The notes: generated by a model from the sequence alone, not told the origin. Positions 44,595 through 55,476 are shown, numbered from the stretch's first letter. The stretch is 64,000 nt of DNA from Desulfovibrio sp. (GCF_019422935.1 NZ_JAHZCJ010000006.1:1-64000), one strand, 5' to 3'. Numbers and translations are program-made.

Positions 44595-46679
44595 CTACAT
44601 CTGCAAAGCTGAAAAATCGGCCAGACGCGCAAACCGCGAGCCAAGACCGCGCAGCATGCTCAATCTGTTGCGGCGCAGATCCGCATCATCGCACATAACC
44701 ATCACGCCTGCAAAAAAGGCATCCACAGCGGGGCGCACCGCGCTCAGGCAAGCCAGCGCAGCGGCATGGTCGTGGGCAGCCCACAGGGCATCAAGGCGGG
44801 GTAACATTTCTTCCAGCGTCGATGCCAGCGCCTTTTCCGCGTCTTCACGCAGCAAGGCGGGATCCCAGTGGTCAGAAAGTTCCTCGGCCTGACCTTGCTT
44901 GCGCAGGATATTGGCAACGCGCTTGAAGGTCTGCACCGCAGCTTCATAGTCCGCCGCCTGGCTAAATGCCGCCAGCGCCGCAAGGCGTGCGCCGCAGTCT
45001 TTCACATCTTCCGCGCCCGCGCCAAGGGCCGCATCCACCAGCAGAGTGTCCTGTCCCTGACTCATGAAATAGTTGCGCAAACGCGCAGCAAAAAATTCCA
45101 TGAGCTTGTCCAGAGCATCGTGCGGGGCGAGCTTCCACTGGCGATCACCATAAAGCTGTTGCGCCATGGCAAAGAACTGTCGCACGTCAACCGCAAGGCC
45201 GAACTCGAGCATGATACGGATGATGCCCAGCGCGCAACGCCGCAGGCCGTTGGGGTCGGCAGCGCCAGTGGGGATCATGCCAAGGCCAAAGCAGCCTGCG
45301 AGAGTGTCGGCCTTATCCGCCATAGAGAGCAGCGCGCCTGCGAGGCTCTTGGGCAGCGGAGAATCCGGCCCGGCGGGCAGATACTGTTCGCCCAGAGCTT
45401 CGGCCACGGCCTTGCTCTCGCCCTTGCGGCCAGCATAGATGCCGCCCATGATACCCTGAAGGGTATCAAACTCTCCCACAAGGCCGCTCACCAGATCCGC
45501 CTTTGAAAGGCGCCCGGCGCGCGCGGCATCGTCGGCAAGTTCGGGCGCGCAGCTCTCGGCAAGCCAGCGGCACAGAGCCTCAAGCCTGCGGGTTTTGTCG
45601 CCCATGCTGCCAAGCCCGCCGATAAAAATGACCGTATCCAACTTTTGCAGCCAGTGGTCAAAGGTATCACGCAGGTCGGCCTGCCAGAAAAAGCGGGCGT
45701 CTTCAAGCCGGGCGCGCAGCACGCGTTCCCAGCCGCGCTTGACCACGCCCATATCTTCGGGGGTGATGTTCAGCACGGTGAGAAAATGCGGCAGCAGTTC
45801 GCCATTGGCACCTTCAATGCCAAAGCTCTTCTGGTGGCTTTCCATGCTGGTGAGCAGCACTTCTCGCGGCACCTCAAGATAGGCGGGATCAAAATCGGCC
45901 AGCAGCGGCACCGGGTGCTCGGCAAGGCCCTGCACTTCGTCCAGCAGGCTGTCTTTCCACAGCACCTTGCCGCCAGCGGCAGCCGCCTGGGCATTGCCGC
46001 CATCAATAATGACATTGCGGCGTTGGGCAGGATCAATGGTGATGGCGCAGGGTCCGGCGAGGGTGGCCAGAAATTCATTGGCATGCGTCACAGCAAAGGG
46101 GCCAGCGCCGTGGATGCGGTGACCGCTGGTCTCACGACCAGAGGTCATGGGGCCAACAGTAAAGGGTACCACGGCATCATCAAGCAGCGCCAGTATCCAG
46201 CGCAGCGGGCGGGCATAGGCCAGCGAATATGAACCCCAGTGCATGCGCTTCTGGAATGAAAGCGCGGTAATCACCGCAGGGCAGATATCAGCAAGCAAGC
46301 CGGCTGCGGGCGCGCCGCCGGTGCGTTTGCGCACGGCCACGTATTCGCCCTTGTCCGTTTCCACACGAAAAACGTCTTCAAGAGCGCAGGCATTGGTGCG
46401 CACAAAACCCTCAAGGGCCTTGGTGGGCTTGCCTTCGGCGTCATAGGCCACGCGCACGGGCGGGCCGGAGACCACCTCTTCCCTCTCCACCTGCACGGGG
46501 TTAAGATTTTCAATAATCACCACCGCGCGTCGGGGCGTGCTCATGACGCGCAGCGCGCCGTATTCAAGCCCGGCCTCGTCCAGAGCACCGCTAAAACGTG
46601 AGGCCAGCTCCCCTTCTTCGGGGGCCAGAAAACGGGAAGGCAACTCTTCGCTGCCGATTTCAAGCACAAAGGTCGCCAC
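44595..46679 (-). CDS. glyS: glycyl-tRNA synthetase, beta subunit
   Basis: 694 residues, normal for the bacterial alpha2beta2 GlyRS. The N terminus reads ATFVLEIGSEELPSRFLAPEE, the family start. The middle includes ALSFQKRMHWGSYSLAYARPLRW, and the C-terminal third is the helical tRNA-binding part. The start is GTG at 46679 with GAGAGGT before it, three bases after the glyQ stop. Confidence 0.97.
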   Translation of the reverse strand: MATFVLEIGSEELPSRFLAPEEGELASRFSGALDEAGLEYGALRVMSTPRRAVVIIENLNPVQVEREEVVSGPPVRVAYDAEGKPTKALEGFVRTNACALEDVFRVETDKGEYVAVRKRTGGAPAAGLLADICPAVITALSFQKRMHWGSYSLAYARPLRWILALLDDAVVPFTVGPMTSGRETSGHRIHGAGPFAVTHANEFLATLAGPCAITIDPAQRRNVIIDGGNAQAAAAGGKVLWKDSLLDEVQGLAEHPVPLLADFDPAYLEVPREVLLTSMESHQKSFGIEGANGELLPHFLTVLNITPEDMGVVKRGWERVLRARLEDARFFWQADLRDTFDHWLQKLDTVIFIGGLGSMGDKTRRLEALCRWLAESCAPELADDAARAGRLSKADLVSGLVGEFDTLQGIMGGIYAGRKGESKAVAEALGEQYLPAGPDSPLPKSLAGALLSMADKADTLAGCFGLGMIPTGAADPNGLRRCALGIIRIMLEFGLAVDVRQFFAMAQQLYGDRQWKLAPHDALDKLMEFFAARLRNYFMSQGQDTLLVDAALGAGAEDVKDCGARLAALAAFSQAADYEAAVQTFKRVANILRKQGQAEELSDHWDPALLREDAEKALASTLEEMLPRLDALWAAHDHAAALACLSAVRPAVDAFFAGVMVMCDDADLRRNRLSMLRGLGSRFARLADFSALQM

Positions 46680-46682
46680 GGC

Positions 46683-47561
46683 TTACCTCTCATCCTTTTT
46701 GAGCATGGGATAGCCCAGTTCTTCACGCTGGGCTGCATACAGTCGCGCCACTCCAGCCGCCAGGGCGCGCACCCTGCCGATGTAGCCGGTGCGTTCCGTG
46801 ATGGAGATAGCTCCTCTGGCGTCCAGAAGATTGAATGTATGCGAGCACTTGAGGCAGTAATCATAGGCAGGCCAGGGCAATCCCAGCTCCAGCAGGGCTT
46901 TGCACTGCCCTTCAAAATCGCTGAAATGCCGCAACAGCATTTCAGGATTGCTGGCCTCAAAGTTGTGGCGTGACTGCTCCACTTCATTCTGGTGGTAGAT
47001 ATGGCCGTAGGTGACGTTTTTGTTCCAGGCCAGATCATACACGGATTCAACGCCCTGCAAATACATGGTAAGGCGCTCAAGGCCGTAGGTCAGTTCCACG
47101 CTGATGGGCGAAAGATCAATGCCGCCGACCTGCTGAAAATAGGTGAACTGGCTCACTTCCATGCCATTGAGCCACACTTCCCAGCCAAGGCCCCAGGCGC
47201 CGAGGGTGGGGGATTCCCAATCGTCTTCCACAAAACGGATGTCGTGCTGCGCGGGGTTGATGCCCAGCGCCTTGAGGCTTTGCAGATACAGATCCTGCAC
47301 GTTGTCCGGCGAGGGCTTCATGATCACCTGAAACTGGAAATACCGTTGCAGGCGGTTGGGATTTTCGCCGTAGCGGCCATCCGTAGGACGGCGGGAGGGT
47401 TCCACATAGGCAACGCTCCACGGCTCCGGCCCAATAACCCTCAAAAACGTGTTGGGGTTGAACGTACCGGCACCGCATTCCACACCCGAAGGCTGTTCGA
47501 TGACGCAACCCTGGTTGGCCCAGTAGTTCTGCAAAGTTAAAATGACATCCTGAAAATACAT
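46683..47561 (-). CDS. glyQ: glycyl-tRNA synthetase, alpha subunit
   Basis: 292 residues, the catalytic class II subunit. Signatures: [19 protein letters not shown] at the start, then [19 protein letters not shown] and [19 protein letters not shown]. The ATG at 47561 follows AAGGAC. It is co-transcribed with glyS. Confidence 0.97.
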   Translation of the reverse strand: MYFQDVILTLQNYWANQGCVIEQPSGVECGAGTFNPNTFLRVIGPEPWSVAYVEPSRRPTDGRYGENPNRLQRYFQFQVIMKPSPDNVQDLYLQSLKALGINPAQHDIRFVEDDWESPTLGAWGLGWEVWLNGMEVSQFTYFQQVGGIDLSPISVELTYGLERLTMYLQGVESVYDLAWNKNVTYGHIYHQNEVEQSRHNFEASNPEMLLRHFSDFEGQCKALLELGLPWPAYDYCLKCSHTFNLLDARGAISITERTGYIGRVRALAAGVARLYAAQREELGYPMLKKDER

Positions 47562-47668
47562 GCGCTGTCCTTTGTTCGTAGCCTTTTTCAGACGCATACG
47601 CGCGGCTGTTCAATAATCGCCGCCCCAAACCATCCCAAACCGAATCGAAAATTTCAGTGCAAACACGA

Positions 47669-48421
47669 TCACACGTGGCGAAAGTAGCCCCCTTCCCACG
47701 AGAGACCCAGGTGATATTGCACAAAACCGTCAATAACCTTGGCGCACGCGCGCCGATCTGCCGCAGGCAGTTCTTCCGCATGCCAGCCGGAGGGAAATTC
47801 TTGCTGCACATGACGCAAAAGGTCAAGCCCGGACGCGCCCAGCTCCACGCCATACCGCGCTGGCCCTGCTGTGGCGCGGCACGAAGGGCAACGCAACTGG
47901 GCCTCGTCAACCACAAATTGCGCGGGGCCGGTTATGGCTGCGCCGCAGGTGCCGCATCGGCCCAGATCAGGCGCAAAACCCAAAACACCAGCAAAACGCA
48001 GGCGGAAAAACAGTGGCAACAGCGAAGGTACATTTTCCGCTTCTTCCAGCGTCTTGCGCAAATCTTCAACCAGCAGAAAGGCCTCGTCCGCGCCCTCGTC
48101 GTTAACGCCAAGCGCTTCCACAAACCGCAGGCAGTTGGCCGCTAGGCCCATGCGCCGCCAGTTCCCGCGCAGGCTTTGCGGCCCGCCCAGCAGCACGGCC
48201 TCCTCAAGATTAAGAAAGCTGCCGCGCCCCGAGGCCTTTACCCTGCAATGCAGGCTGTTGAGTACATCCAGGCAGCCGCAAAAACGACGCCTGCTGCGGC
48301 TGCCGCCAAAGGCGAACAGCGTCAGCAGGCCGTGTTTGCGACAAAGCATTTTCAGCCACAGATCTGCCTCGCGAAAGTGCCCGATTCGCAGCACAAGCGC
48401 GTGATCTGCCCATTCGGTCAT
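47669..48421 (-). CDS. recO: DNA repair protein RecO
   Basis: 250 residues. An N-terminal OB-fold (DHALVLRIGHFREADLWLKML) is followed by a helical domain and a four-cysteine zinc site (RCGTCGAAI and LRCPSCRA). RecO helps load RecA on SSB-coated DNA in the RecFOR pathway. Its start overlaps the end of the RodZ-like gene by four bases. Confidence 0.93.
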   Translation of the reverse strand: MTEWADHALVLRIGHFREADLWLKMLCRKHGLLTLFAFGGSRSRRRFCGCLDVLNSLHCRVKASGRGSFLNLEEAVLLGGPQSLRGNWRRMGLAANCLRFVEALGVNDEGADEAFLLVEDLRKTLEEAENVPSLLPLFFRLRFAGVLGFAPDLGRCGTCGAAITGPAQFVVDEAQLRCPSCRATAGPARYGVELGASGLDLLRHVQQEFPSGWHAEELPAADRRACAKVIDGFVQYHLGLSWEGGYFRHV

Positions 48422-49455
48422 GGCCTGTCCGCAGGGGGAAACACCAGATTGCGCACCTGGCCGCTCTGCCCCGCCGGGGGCAGTTCTTCACCGTCATACC
48501 GCAGGCGCACACCGCCAGCGTTGCCAAGCTTCAACTCCAGGCTTTTGCTGAACGTGAGGGCAAAGGTATCACCCTTGTGCAGCGAAAACTGGCGCGTGTC
48601 GGTCTTGTCAGCGCTGGAGTGGATCCAGCATTCCTCTGTGGCAGTGATAATAAGCTTGTGGGTGCCTACGGGCACATCACTGCCCTGCGAAGCGCCAGCG
48701 GGCGCAGCGGCAGAGGCAGTGGGAGCAGCCGGAGGCGTTGAAGCAGGCGTGCCAGCAGCGGGCGCATTTGCGACAGGCGCGTTGGTGGCAGTGCCACGCA
48801 CCGGAGGCAAGCCAGGGGCAGCAGGCGGGGCAGCCTGACCTGTCGGCTGTGCCGAAGCCTGCGCAGAAGTTTGGCCCGAGCTTTGGGCAGGCGTTTGGGC
48901 CGGGGTCTGCACCTGTTGTACAGAACCTTGGGCAGCCGCCTGCGACGGAGCCTGTCCCTGCGCGGGAGCAACAGGGGCGGAGGGCCGACTGGCCAGATTG
49001 CCGGGATCAACAGACTCGGCGCTCTGCAAGGGGGCGGGCTGTGCCAGACGGCGCGTCTGCCGACTCAAAAAGTCAAGCACCCCCTGTTGCCAGGCAACCA
49101 TCACCACAGCAACCACGCACACCATGAAAAGCCCAGCCAGAATGGGCTTGAGATTACGGCGCGGGGTGAGAACCATCTCGGGCTCATAAACATTTTGCGG
49201 CGCGACAGGCTCGGAAGCAGCCTCAAGCGCGCCAAGCGCCTCACTGACTTCTTCTGCCGAAAGGCCAACATAGGACGCGTATGAACGGATAAACCCCTTG
49301 GTGTACGCCAGAGGGGGCAAGGACGTCTCGTCCCCTTCCTCCAAAGCGCGCAGAAGACGGGCGCTGATTTTCAGCCTGTTTGCCGCATCTTCCATGTCCA
49401 GACCCCGCTTTTCGCGCTCAACGCGCAAAGCAGCGCCCAATTCCACTAAGGTCAT
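48418..49455 (-). CDS. RodZ-like helix-turn-helix membrane protein (DUF4115)
   Basis: 345 residues. An HTH_25 domain at about 1-75 (LGAALRVEREKRGLDMEDAA) leads to a membrane helix near 107-127. A low-complexity Gln/Ala/Pro/Ser spacer follows (about 140-255, QTPAQ-type repeats). The C-terminal DUF4115 domain (about 265-345) completes the protein. RodZ links MreB to the cell envelope and sets rod shape. Weak conservation of the spacer is normal. Confidence 0.88.
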   Translation of the reverse strand: MTLVELGAALRVEREKRGLDMEDAANRLKISARLLRALEEGDETSLPPLAYTKGFIRSYASYVGLSAEEVSEALGALEAASEPVAPQNVYEPEMVLTPRRNLKPILAGLFMVCVVAVVMVAWQQGVLDFLSRQTRRLAQPAPLQSAESVDPGNLASRPSAPVAPAQGQAPSQAAAQGSVQQVQTPAQTPAQSSGQTSAQASAQPTGQAAPPAAPGLPPVRGTATNAPVANAPAAGTPASTPPAAPTASAAAPAGASQGSDVPVGTHKLIITATEECWIHSSADKTDTRQFSLHKGDTFALTFSKSLELKLGNAGGVRLRYDGEELPPAGQSGQVRNLVFPPADRP

Positions 49456-49536
49456 GAAAAGCCTCGATAATGGTCTTGCCGCCCCGAGGGGGCGGCGGTT
49501 GCCAGCAAAAAGCCGGAACCACCCGTGGCGGCCCCG

Positions 49537-50472
49537 CTACATTCTGATATCAATAACGGCCCGGCTACGAAGCTGGTTGGTGTAGTCCTCAAAACGCTCC
49601 ATGGCCTTGGGCTGGCGCAGGATGCCGTCGATCATCGGCTTGGCCTGCTCAAAGGTGAGCATCTTGAGTTCGCCGCCGCCGGGGCGGTACAGGCGCACCT
49701 GCGCCTTGCGGCCCTGAAGCTCGAAAATATCCGTCACATCGCCGGGTTTCATGCTGGTGAGGCGGGCTTCCCACTCGGGGTTGAGCTTGTCCCACTCCAC
49801 TGCGCCCATGTCGCCGCCGTTTTCCTTGTTGGGAGCGATGGAATACTTGCGCACCACTTCCTCAAACGAAACCGCGCCAGACTTGATCTGCGCAGCCAAA
49901 GCCGCAGCGTTGGCATTGGGATGATACACCAGAAGGGCCATGTGCAGACCTGAGCGGTCATACATGGTATCCTTGTGCGCATCGTAGTAGGCCTTGATTT
50001 CATCCGGGGTCACAACAACCCGGCGGCCCACTTCCATTGCCATAACACGCTGACGAATCAAACCTTTCTCAATATTTCCACGCAGCTCGCTGACACTGGT
50101 CTTTTGCTGGGCCAGGCGTTCTTCAAACTGCTTCTTGGTGAGGTTGTTCCCCTTCATGATCTTGGTGATTTCGCTGTCAATTTCAGAAGAAGAAATGGAA
50201 ACCTTGAGACGCTTGGCTTCCTGCGCAACCAGAATGTCCATGATCATGCCGTCCAGCGCCTTGCGCAGCACGGCATCCACGGCCTTGGCCTGGGCGGGAT
50301 CGTTGGGATTGATACGCGCCCGCATAAGATCAGGAACAGCATTTTTCTGCAGATCAAACATGGTGATAACCTGACCGTTCACCACGGCCGCCACCTTGTT
50401 GATCTGTGCGGCCTGAGCGCCAAAAGCGGTCATAAAACAGATAACCAGCGCCAAAATAAGCGTTTTTCTCAC
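49537..50472 (-). CDS. SurA-like periplasmic peptidyl-prolyl isomerase
   Basis: 311 residues. A signal peptide (RKTLILALVICFMTAFGAQA) precedes a SurA N-domain (INKVAAVVNGQVITMFDLQ). The parvulin domain is at about 180-275, with GGDMGAVEWDKLNPEWEARL. It would help fold outer-membrane proteins. The start is GTG at 50472 with GGGAG six bases upstream; an upstream TTG frame is less likely. It follows a second SurA-like gene. Confidence 0.88.
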   Translation of the reverse strand: MRKTLILALVICFMTAFGAQAAQINKVAAVVNGQVITMFDLQKNAVPDLMRARINPNDPAQAKAVDAVLRKALDGMIMDILVAQEAKRLKVSISSSEIDSEITKIMKGNNLTKKQFEERLAQQKTSVSELRGNIEKGLIRQRVMAMEVGRRVVVTPDEIKAYYDAHKDTMYDRSGLHMALLVYHPNANAAALAAQIKSGAVSFEEVVRKYSIAPNKENGGDMGAVEWDKLNPEWEARLTSMKPGDVTDIFELQGRKAQVRLYRPGGGELKMLTFEQAKPMIDGILRQPKAMERFEDYTNQLRSRAVIDIRM

Positions 50473-50610
50473 GTTATACTCCCTGCTTGCGCGCAAAAAT
50501 TCCGCGCTTTATCTGTAAAATTATATCCCAAACCAGCGCAACATGCAATGCAACTGCTGCAACCCGAGCCATCAGGCAGCCAGCAGCCGGGGCACGTTGC
50601 ATGCAAACTC

Positions 50611-51858
50611 TCAGCGCCGCCGCGCGGAACCGCCGTTATCGCGCTTGCGCTGTTGGTCGCCCGAGGCTTTTGAAGCGGGAGGCGTTTCGGGATTATGCCC
50701 CTGATTTTCCAATGCTCCATTGGCCTTGGGATCGTGGGAACCTTCAGGCACATCGCCTTCGTACACATCATCCTTGCCAGGAGGCAGAGCCTTTATGTCC
50801 TCCACTGCGCCAGAAACATCCGGCACGGAGGGGGTATCATCGCCCTGCCCACCAGCGTGTGACGCCGGGGGCGCGAGCAGATCGGGGGCAAGCTCCTTGC
50901 CCACCATGATGACGGAATTGGCCAGAGCCTTTTCAAGCCAGCGCTCAAAAGCCTCAGACATCTTCTGCTCCCGCAGGATGCCTTCCACCAGCGGATAGGC
51001 CTCCGCCAGACTGATGTGCGCTGGCGGGCGGCTTTCAATCAGGCCAAGGCTGCGCCACAGGCCTTCCTCCAGCCGCGCGGGCGCGCACTGGCCCGGCTTC
51101 AGACCGGCAGCGGCCTTGCGCCATCCCTGGGGCAGGTCGGTTGGCCGCACATTCTGACACTGGAGCTGCACTTTGCTGCGCGCTTCATTTATGCCACCGG
51201 GAAACACCGCGCAAAAGCCTTCCACATCCTTGCGCGATTCGCCAGAAATCAGGCACACGCGCAGGGTTTCCGGCATCTGAAAATCGTCTTCGTGGGTCTG
51301 GTAGTAGTCGCGCAGTTCGGGCAGAGAAACACGGATGCCCGCTGCGAGAACCCGCTTTTCAAATGTGAGCATGGAAAGATGGTCAAGCAGCAAAGCCCGC
51401 CATTCTGAAGAGTCAATTGATTCTTCGGCCAGATATTTTTCCAGCCCGTCAGCGCCGCCGTAATCATTCCTCACTTCAGCCATGGCTGTTTCCAGCATGG
51501 CAGGGCTGACCGACATCTGGAGCCGCTGCAAATCCTGCCGCACCAGAGCGTAAATGATCAATGTGCCCAGCCCTTCGCCGTATTCGCGCCGCATATTTTC
51601 CAGCGAAGGAGTGCGCATGGCCCCAAGAGAAGGAGAACGGCTGTCGAGCAGGGTCTGCAATCTGCGCAGGCTGATGGGCTCGCCGTTGACGGTAGCCACC
51701 ACGCCGTCAGGGAGGCGGGTTTCAAAACAGGCCGCCAGCAACAGGCAAAAACAACAGGCCAGCGCCACGCGCAGCGGGCGAGCCAGTCGGGCAGACCGAG
51801 CGCCGATCTGGAAAAAACGCGCCAAAGCTATGAGGGGCTGCATGAATCCGTTCACCAT
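50611..51858 (-). CDS. SurA-like lipoprotein, parvulin family
   Basis: 415 residues. The lipobox LLLAACFETRLPDG (Cys near residue 44) indicates a lipoprotein. A SurA-type N-domain follows (GVVATVNGEPISLRRLQTLL) with a parvulin-like part (about 195-310). The last 90 residues are polar and rich in Asp, Pro, Gly and Lys. It lies between mfd and the other SurA-like gene. Confidence 0.8.
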   Translation of the reverse strand: MVNGFMQPLIALARFFQIGARSARLARPLRVALACCFCLLLAACFETRLPDGVVATVNGEPISLRRLQTLLDSRSPSLGAMRTPSLENMRREYGEGLGTLIIYALVRQDLQRLQMSVSPAMLETAMAEVRNDYGGADGLEKYLAEESIDSSEWRALLLDHLSMLTFEKRVLAAGIRVSLPELRDYYQTHEDDFQMPETLRVCLISGESRKDVEGFCAVFPGGINEARSKVQLQCQNVRPTDLPQGWRKAAAGLKPGQCAPARLEEGLWRSLGLIESRPPAHISLAEAYPLVEGILREQKMSEAFERWLEKALANSVIMVGKELAPDLLAPPASHAGGQGDDTPSVPDVSGAVEDIKALPPGKDDVYEGDVPEGSHDPKANGALENQGHNPETPPASKASGDQQRKRDNGGSARRR

Positions 51859-51919
51859 TTTCCCATATATTCAGACCAGTTTTATGACCTGAAAAACAGA
51901 CGCCGCCGCAAACCAGCAC

Positions 51920-54900
51920 CTATGCCCCGGCTTTAACACGAATCCCCTCAAGGGCGGTGCGCAACCTGTCCAGCCCCGCGGGGAACGAAACATCAGACGG
52001 CATCGGCAGATGCAGCCCCGCAGGCGGCAGCATGCGCGCATCCTTCATGGTAGCCGTCAGGGCCACAATGCATTCCGGCTGCACAGCGCTCTGCCCGTCA
52101 GGCCAGACAAGCCGCACATGGTTGATGTGCACATCGGCCTTTTGCACCTGCAACTCTGTGAGGAACTGCTTGAAGTCCAGCACGGCAAGAAAGTTGCGCA
52201 GTTCTTCGGGGAAGGGGCCAAACCTGTCACGTATGCCGAGGGCCGCTTCTTCGCGCGCCGCGCCGCCAGCGGCCGATGTGAGCATTTTGTAGCAGCGCAG
52301 CCTTTCGCGCCCGTCCTCAATGTACGATGCGGGAATATGCGCAGGCAAGCCCAAAGTAAGTTCCGTCTCCACGGTCTGCGCTTCTGGTGTGCCCTTGAGG
52401 CGGCCCACGGCCTCCTCAAGCATTTCGAGGTACAGATCAAGGCCCACGCGACACATGTGCCCCGACTGCACTTCGCCGAGGATATTGCCCGCGCCGCGCA
52501 GGCGCAGGTCTTCCATGGCGACCTGAAAACCGGCCCCCAGGTAATCCATATCCATAATGATGCGCAGGCGCTCCTCCGCAATGGAGGTGAGACGCTCCGC
52601 ATCCGGCACCACAAAAAAGGCATAGGCCTGCCTGTCGCTGCGGCCCACGCGGCCCCGCAGCTGGTAGAGCTGCCCAAGACCGAACATCTGGGCCTGATCC
52701 ACCACCAGCGTGTTGGCACGGGGAAAGTCCAGCCCGGATTCAACAATGGAGGTGCATACCAGCACATCAAGCTCGCCATGCCAGAACTTGTGCATGGTGT
52801 CTTCAAGCTCGGTTTCAGACATCTGGCCGTGCGCCATGCCCACGCGGGCCGTGGGCACAAGGGTGTGCACGTATTCGGCCACCCGCTCCAGACCCTGCAC
52901 GCGGTTGTAAACCCAGAACACCTGCCCTTCGCGCTCGATCTCCCGCTCAAGCACCTTGCGCAGCACGGAATCATCCCGCCGCAGCACAGCCGAAGCCACA
53001 GGCTTGCGGTCCTGCGGCGCGGTTTCAATGATGGAAAGCTCGCGTATGCCGGACATGGAAAGCTGCAAGGTGCGCGGAATGGGCGTGGCTGTCAGGGTGA
53101 GCACGTCCACGTTCTTTTTGAGGGCCTTGAGTTTTTCCTTGTGGCGCACGCCAAAGCGCTGCTCTTCGTCCAGAATGAGCAAGGCAAGATTGGGAAGTTT
53201 GACGTCGCTTGAAAGCACGCGGTGGGTGCCGATGAGAATATCCACCTGCCCGGTAGCCGCGGCCTTGAGCACTTCCTTTTGCTTTGGGCGCGTCACAAAG
53301 CGGCTGAGCAGCCCCACATTGACGGGAAAGCCCGCCAGACGCGCGCGAAAGGTCTGGTAATGCTGCTCGGCAAGCACCGTGGTGGGGCAAAGCAGCACCA
53401 CCTGCCGCCCCTCGGAAGCGGCGCGGAAGGCTGCGCGCAGGGCAACTTCCGTCTTGCCGAAGCCCACGTCGCCGCACACGAGCCTGTCCATGGGCTGGGA
53501 CTTGTCCATGTCGTCCAGCACGTCCTGAATGGCCTTGGCCTGATCGGGCGTTTCCTCAAAACCAAAGGTTGCCTCAAATTCATGGTACAGCTCGCCAGGG
53601 GGGTCATAACGAAAGCCCTTGGTCACCTTGCGGTAGGCGTACATTTCCACAAGGTCGGCGGCGATCTTTTCAATGGCCTTGCGGGCCTTCTCCTTGCCCG
53701 AAGTCCAGCCCGTGCCGCCCAGCCGGTCCAGCGCGGGCTCCACGCCTTCCGAACCCTTGAACCGCTGGATAAGCCCCATGCGGTCGGCAGGCACGTAGAG
53801 CTTGTCGCGCCCGGAGTATTCGATGAGCAGAAAGTCGTTGGCAACAGCGTTGACGTCCATGTGGTGCAGACCGGCAAAACGGCCAATGCCGTAATCGCGG
53901 TGCACCAGCAGATCGCCAGCCTTGAGATCGTCAAAGGAATCCAGCCCCTTGAAGACGCGCGAAGAAACGCGGGGCGTTTTTTCCGCCTTGGGGTAAAGGA
54001 TATCCTCGCCCAGAACCAGGGAGTTGTCCCACGCCAGATCCGCGCCCTGACGGAAGGGCGAAACAAGGGCGAAAAGGCCGCGCTGATCTGGCGCGTAACG
54101 CTGCGCGGGGAGAATGCCATCCTGTTCCGCCAGTTTCAGAAACTTTGCGCGGCTTCTACCGGAAGAAAAACTCAGCACCACCTGTCTGCGCGCGCCCTGC
54201 CATTCTTTGAGAGCGGCGGCGAGGTGCTGCCATGGGCGATCCTGCGCGCCAGCAAGAGGAAAAAGATCGCTGAAGGAATGCAGGGTTCTTTCCGCAAAAT
54301 CCAGACCGCGTTCTTCCACACCCATGACCAGAGGTTCGGCGTACACGCGCTGAAAGACGTTCCACGGCGCGGGCTGCGAACTTTTGCGCAGGGCCAGCGC
54401 CGCCGGTTGGGGCAAGGGCGCGTCCTCGGCCTCCAGACGTTCCTTGAGGACAAGGCGGCCATCCCGCAGGGCCTCGGCACTGTCGGCCTCGCCGGGCAGC
54501 AGCCACAGGCAGTCCTGCGGCAGCCAGTCTTCCAGCAAGCTGGGAGCTTCCACGGCGCAACCGGGCAACAGACCCGCGCCGCCGGCATCCAGCGATTTTT
54601 TAAAGGAGTAGCAGTCATTCTCGCCAATGCGGCCTTCGGCAAACATGCGGTCAAAACGCTTGCGCGTGGCCTCTGTCTCGCGGGCATCAAAGGCCAGTGG
54701 GCTGACAGGCAGCAGAGTCAGTTCGTCGCATCCCTGCAAGGAGCGCTGGGTTTCCGCGTCAAAGAAGCGCATTTCCTCCAGCGTGTCGCCAAAAAATTCC
54801 AGCCTTACAGGCCGGGCATAGCCAGAGGGGTACAGATCAAGAATATCGCCGCGCCGGGCCATTTCGCCGGGCCGCGTGACCATGGCAACGCGCTCGTAGC

Positions 54901-55363
54901 CCCACTCCACCGCCTGCTCCAGCAGCAACTCGGGGGCGTAATCGCTGCCCTTGCCAAGCTCCAGCGTGCGCGTGTGGAAAAAATTGACCGGCATGTAGCG
55001 CAGCAGCAGGCTTTCAACACTGACTACCAGCACACGCGGCTTGCCAAGGGTGAGGGAATACAGCGCGGCAAGCCGGGCAGCCCATGAGGGTTTGTCCTGC
55101 CACTGGCTCAGGGCTGGCAGCCCCAGGCAGGGCCACTGCCATGCAGGGCGCACAACTGCCGGATCCGCCAGAGAAATTTCGGGAGAAAAAAGGGCCGCAA
55201 GGGAGCGGGCCGCGTGGAATTCTTCGCGAGTGCGGGCCACAAGGGCCACGCTGCGCCCTTTGTCCAGAGCCTCGCAGGCAAGGCGGCAGCGTGTGACCAT
55301 GCCGCTACGTTCCAGATATATCTGCCTGTCGTTGCTTGAGAGCAATGCGCCGAAAGTGTCCAT
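51920..55363 (-). CDS. mfd: transcription-repair coupling factor Mfd
   Basis: 1147 residues, like E. coli Mfd (1148). It displaces RNA polymerase stalled at DNA damage and recruits UvrA. Visible: UvrB-like N-terminal region (SGMVTRCRLACEALDKGRSV), the polymerase-interacting domain near 480-560 (DLLVHRDYGIGRF), the RecG-like motor with Walker A CGDVGFGKTEVAL and the DEEQ box, and the C-terminal TRCF domain. The start was put at the ATG at 55363 because residues before it are not family-like. Confidence 0.96.
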   Translation of the reverse strand: MDTFGALLSSNDRQIYLERSGMVTRCRLACEALDKGRSVALVARTREEFHAARSLAALFSPEISLADPAVVRPAWQWPCLGLPALSQWQDKPSWAARLAALYSLTLGKPRVLVVSVESLLLRYMPVNFFHTRTLELGKGSDYAPELLLEQAVEWGYERVAMVTRPGEMARRGDILDLYPSGYARPVRLEFFGDTLEEMRFFDAETQRSLQGCDELTLLPVSPLAFDARETEATRKRFDRMFAEGRIGENDCYSFKKSLDAGGAGLLPGCAVEAPSLLEDWLPQDCLWLLPGEADSAEALRDGRLVLKERLEAEDAPLPQPAALALRKSSQPAPWNVFQRVYAEPLVMGVEERGLDFAERTLHSFSDLFPLAGAQDRPWQHLAAALKEWQGARRQVVLSFSSGRSRAKFLKLAEQDGILPAQRYAPDQRGLFALVSPFRQGADLAWDNSLVLGEDILYPKAEKTPRVSSRVFKGLDSFDDLKAGDLLVHRDYGIGRFAGLHHMDVNAVANDFLLIEYSGRDKLYVPADRMGLIQRFKGSEGVEPALDRLGGTGWTSGKEKARKAIEKIAADLVEMYAYRKVTKGFRYDPPGELYHEFEATFGFEETPDQAKAIQDVLDDMDKSQPMDRLVCGDVGFGKTEVALRAAFRAASEGRQVVLLCPTTVLAEQHYQTFRARLAGFPVNVGLLSRFVTRPKQKEVLKAAATGQVDILIGTHRVLSSDVKLPNLALLILDEEQRFGVRHKEKLKALKKNVDVLTLTATPIPRTLQLSMSGIRELSIIETAPQDRKPVASAVLRRDDSVLRKVLEREIEREGQVFWVYNRVQGLERVAEYVHTLVPTARVGMAHGQMSETELEDTMHKFWHGELDVLVCTSIVESGLDFPRANTLVVDQAQMFGLGQLYQLRGRVGRSDRQAYAFFVVPDAERLTSIAEERLRIIMDMDYLGAGFQVAMEDLRLRGAGNILGEVQSGHMCRVGLDLYLEMLEEAVGRLKGTPEAQTVETELTLGLPAHIPASYIEDGRERLRCYKMLTSAAGGAAREEAALGIRDRFGPFPEELRNFLAVLDFKQFLTELQVQKADVHINHVRLVWPDGQSAVQPECIVALTATMKDARMLPPAGLHLPMPSDVSFPAGLDRLRTALEGIRVKAGA

Positions 55364-55476
55364 GAACCTGTGGGGGTTATATAACAGCACAAGGGGCAGC
55401 CTGCGCCGCCCCGACGATAAATGGTCAAACCTGGCGGCAGCCGGAGGCCACCGCCAGGTTTGCAAGTCATTTGCTT

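Noticed and set aside
53222..55087. 621-codon plus-strand frame inside mfd
   Set aside because: It is antisense to a full-length, motif-complete mfd and reflects GC-rich codon structure.
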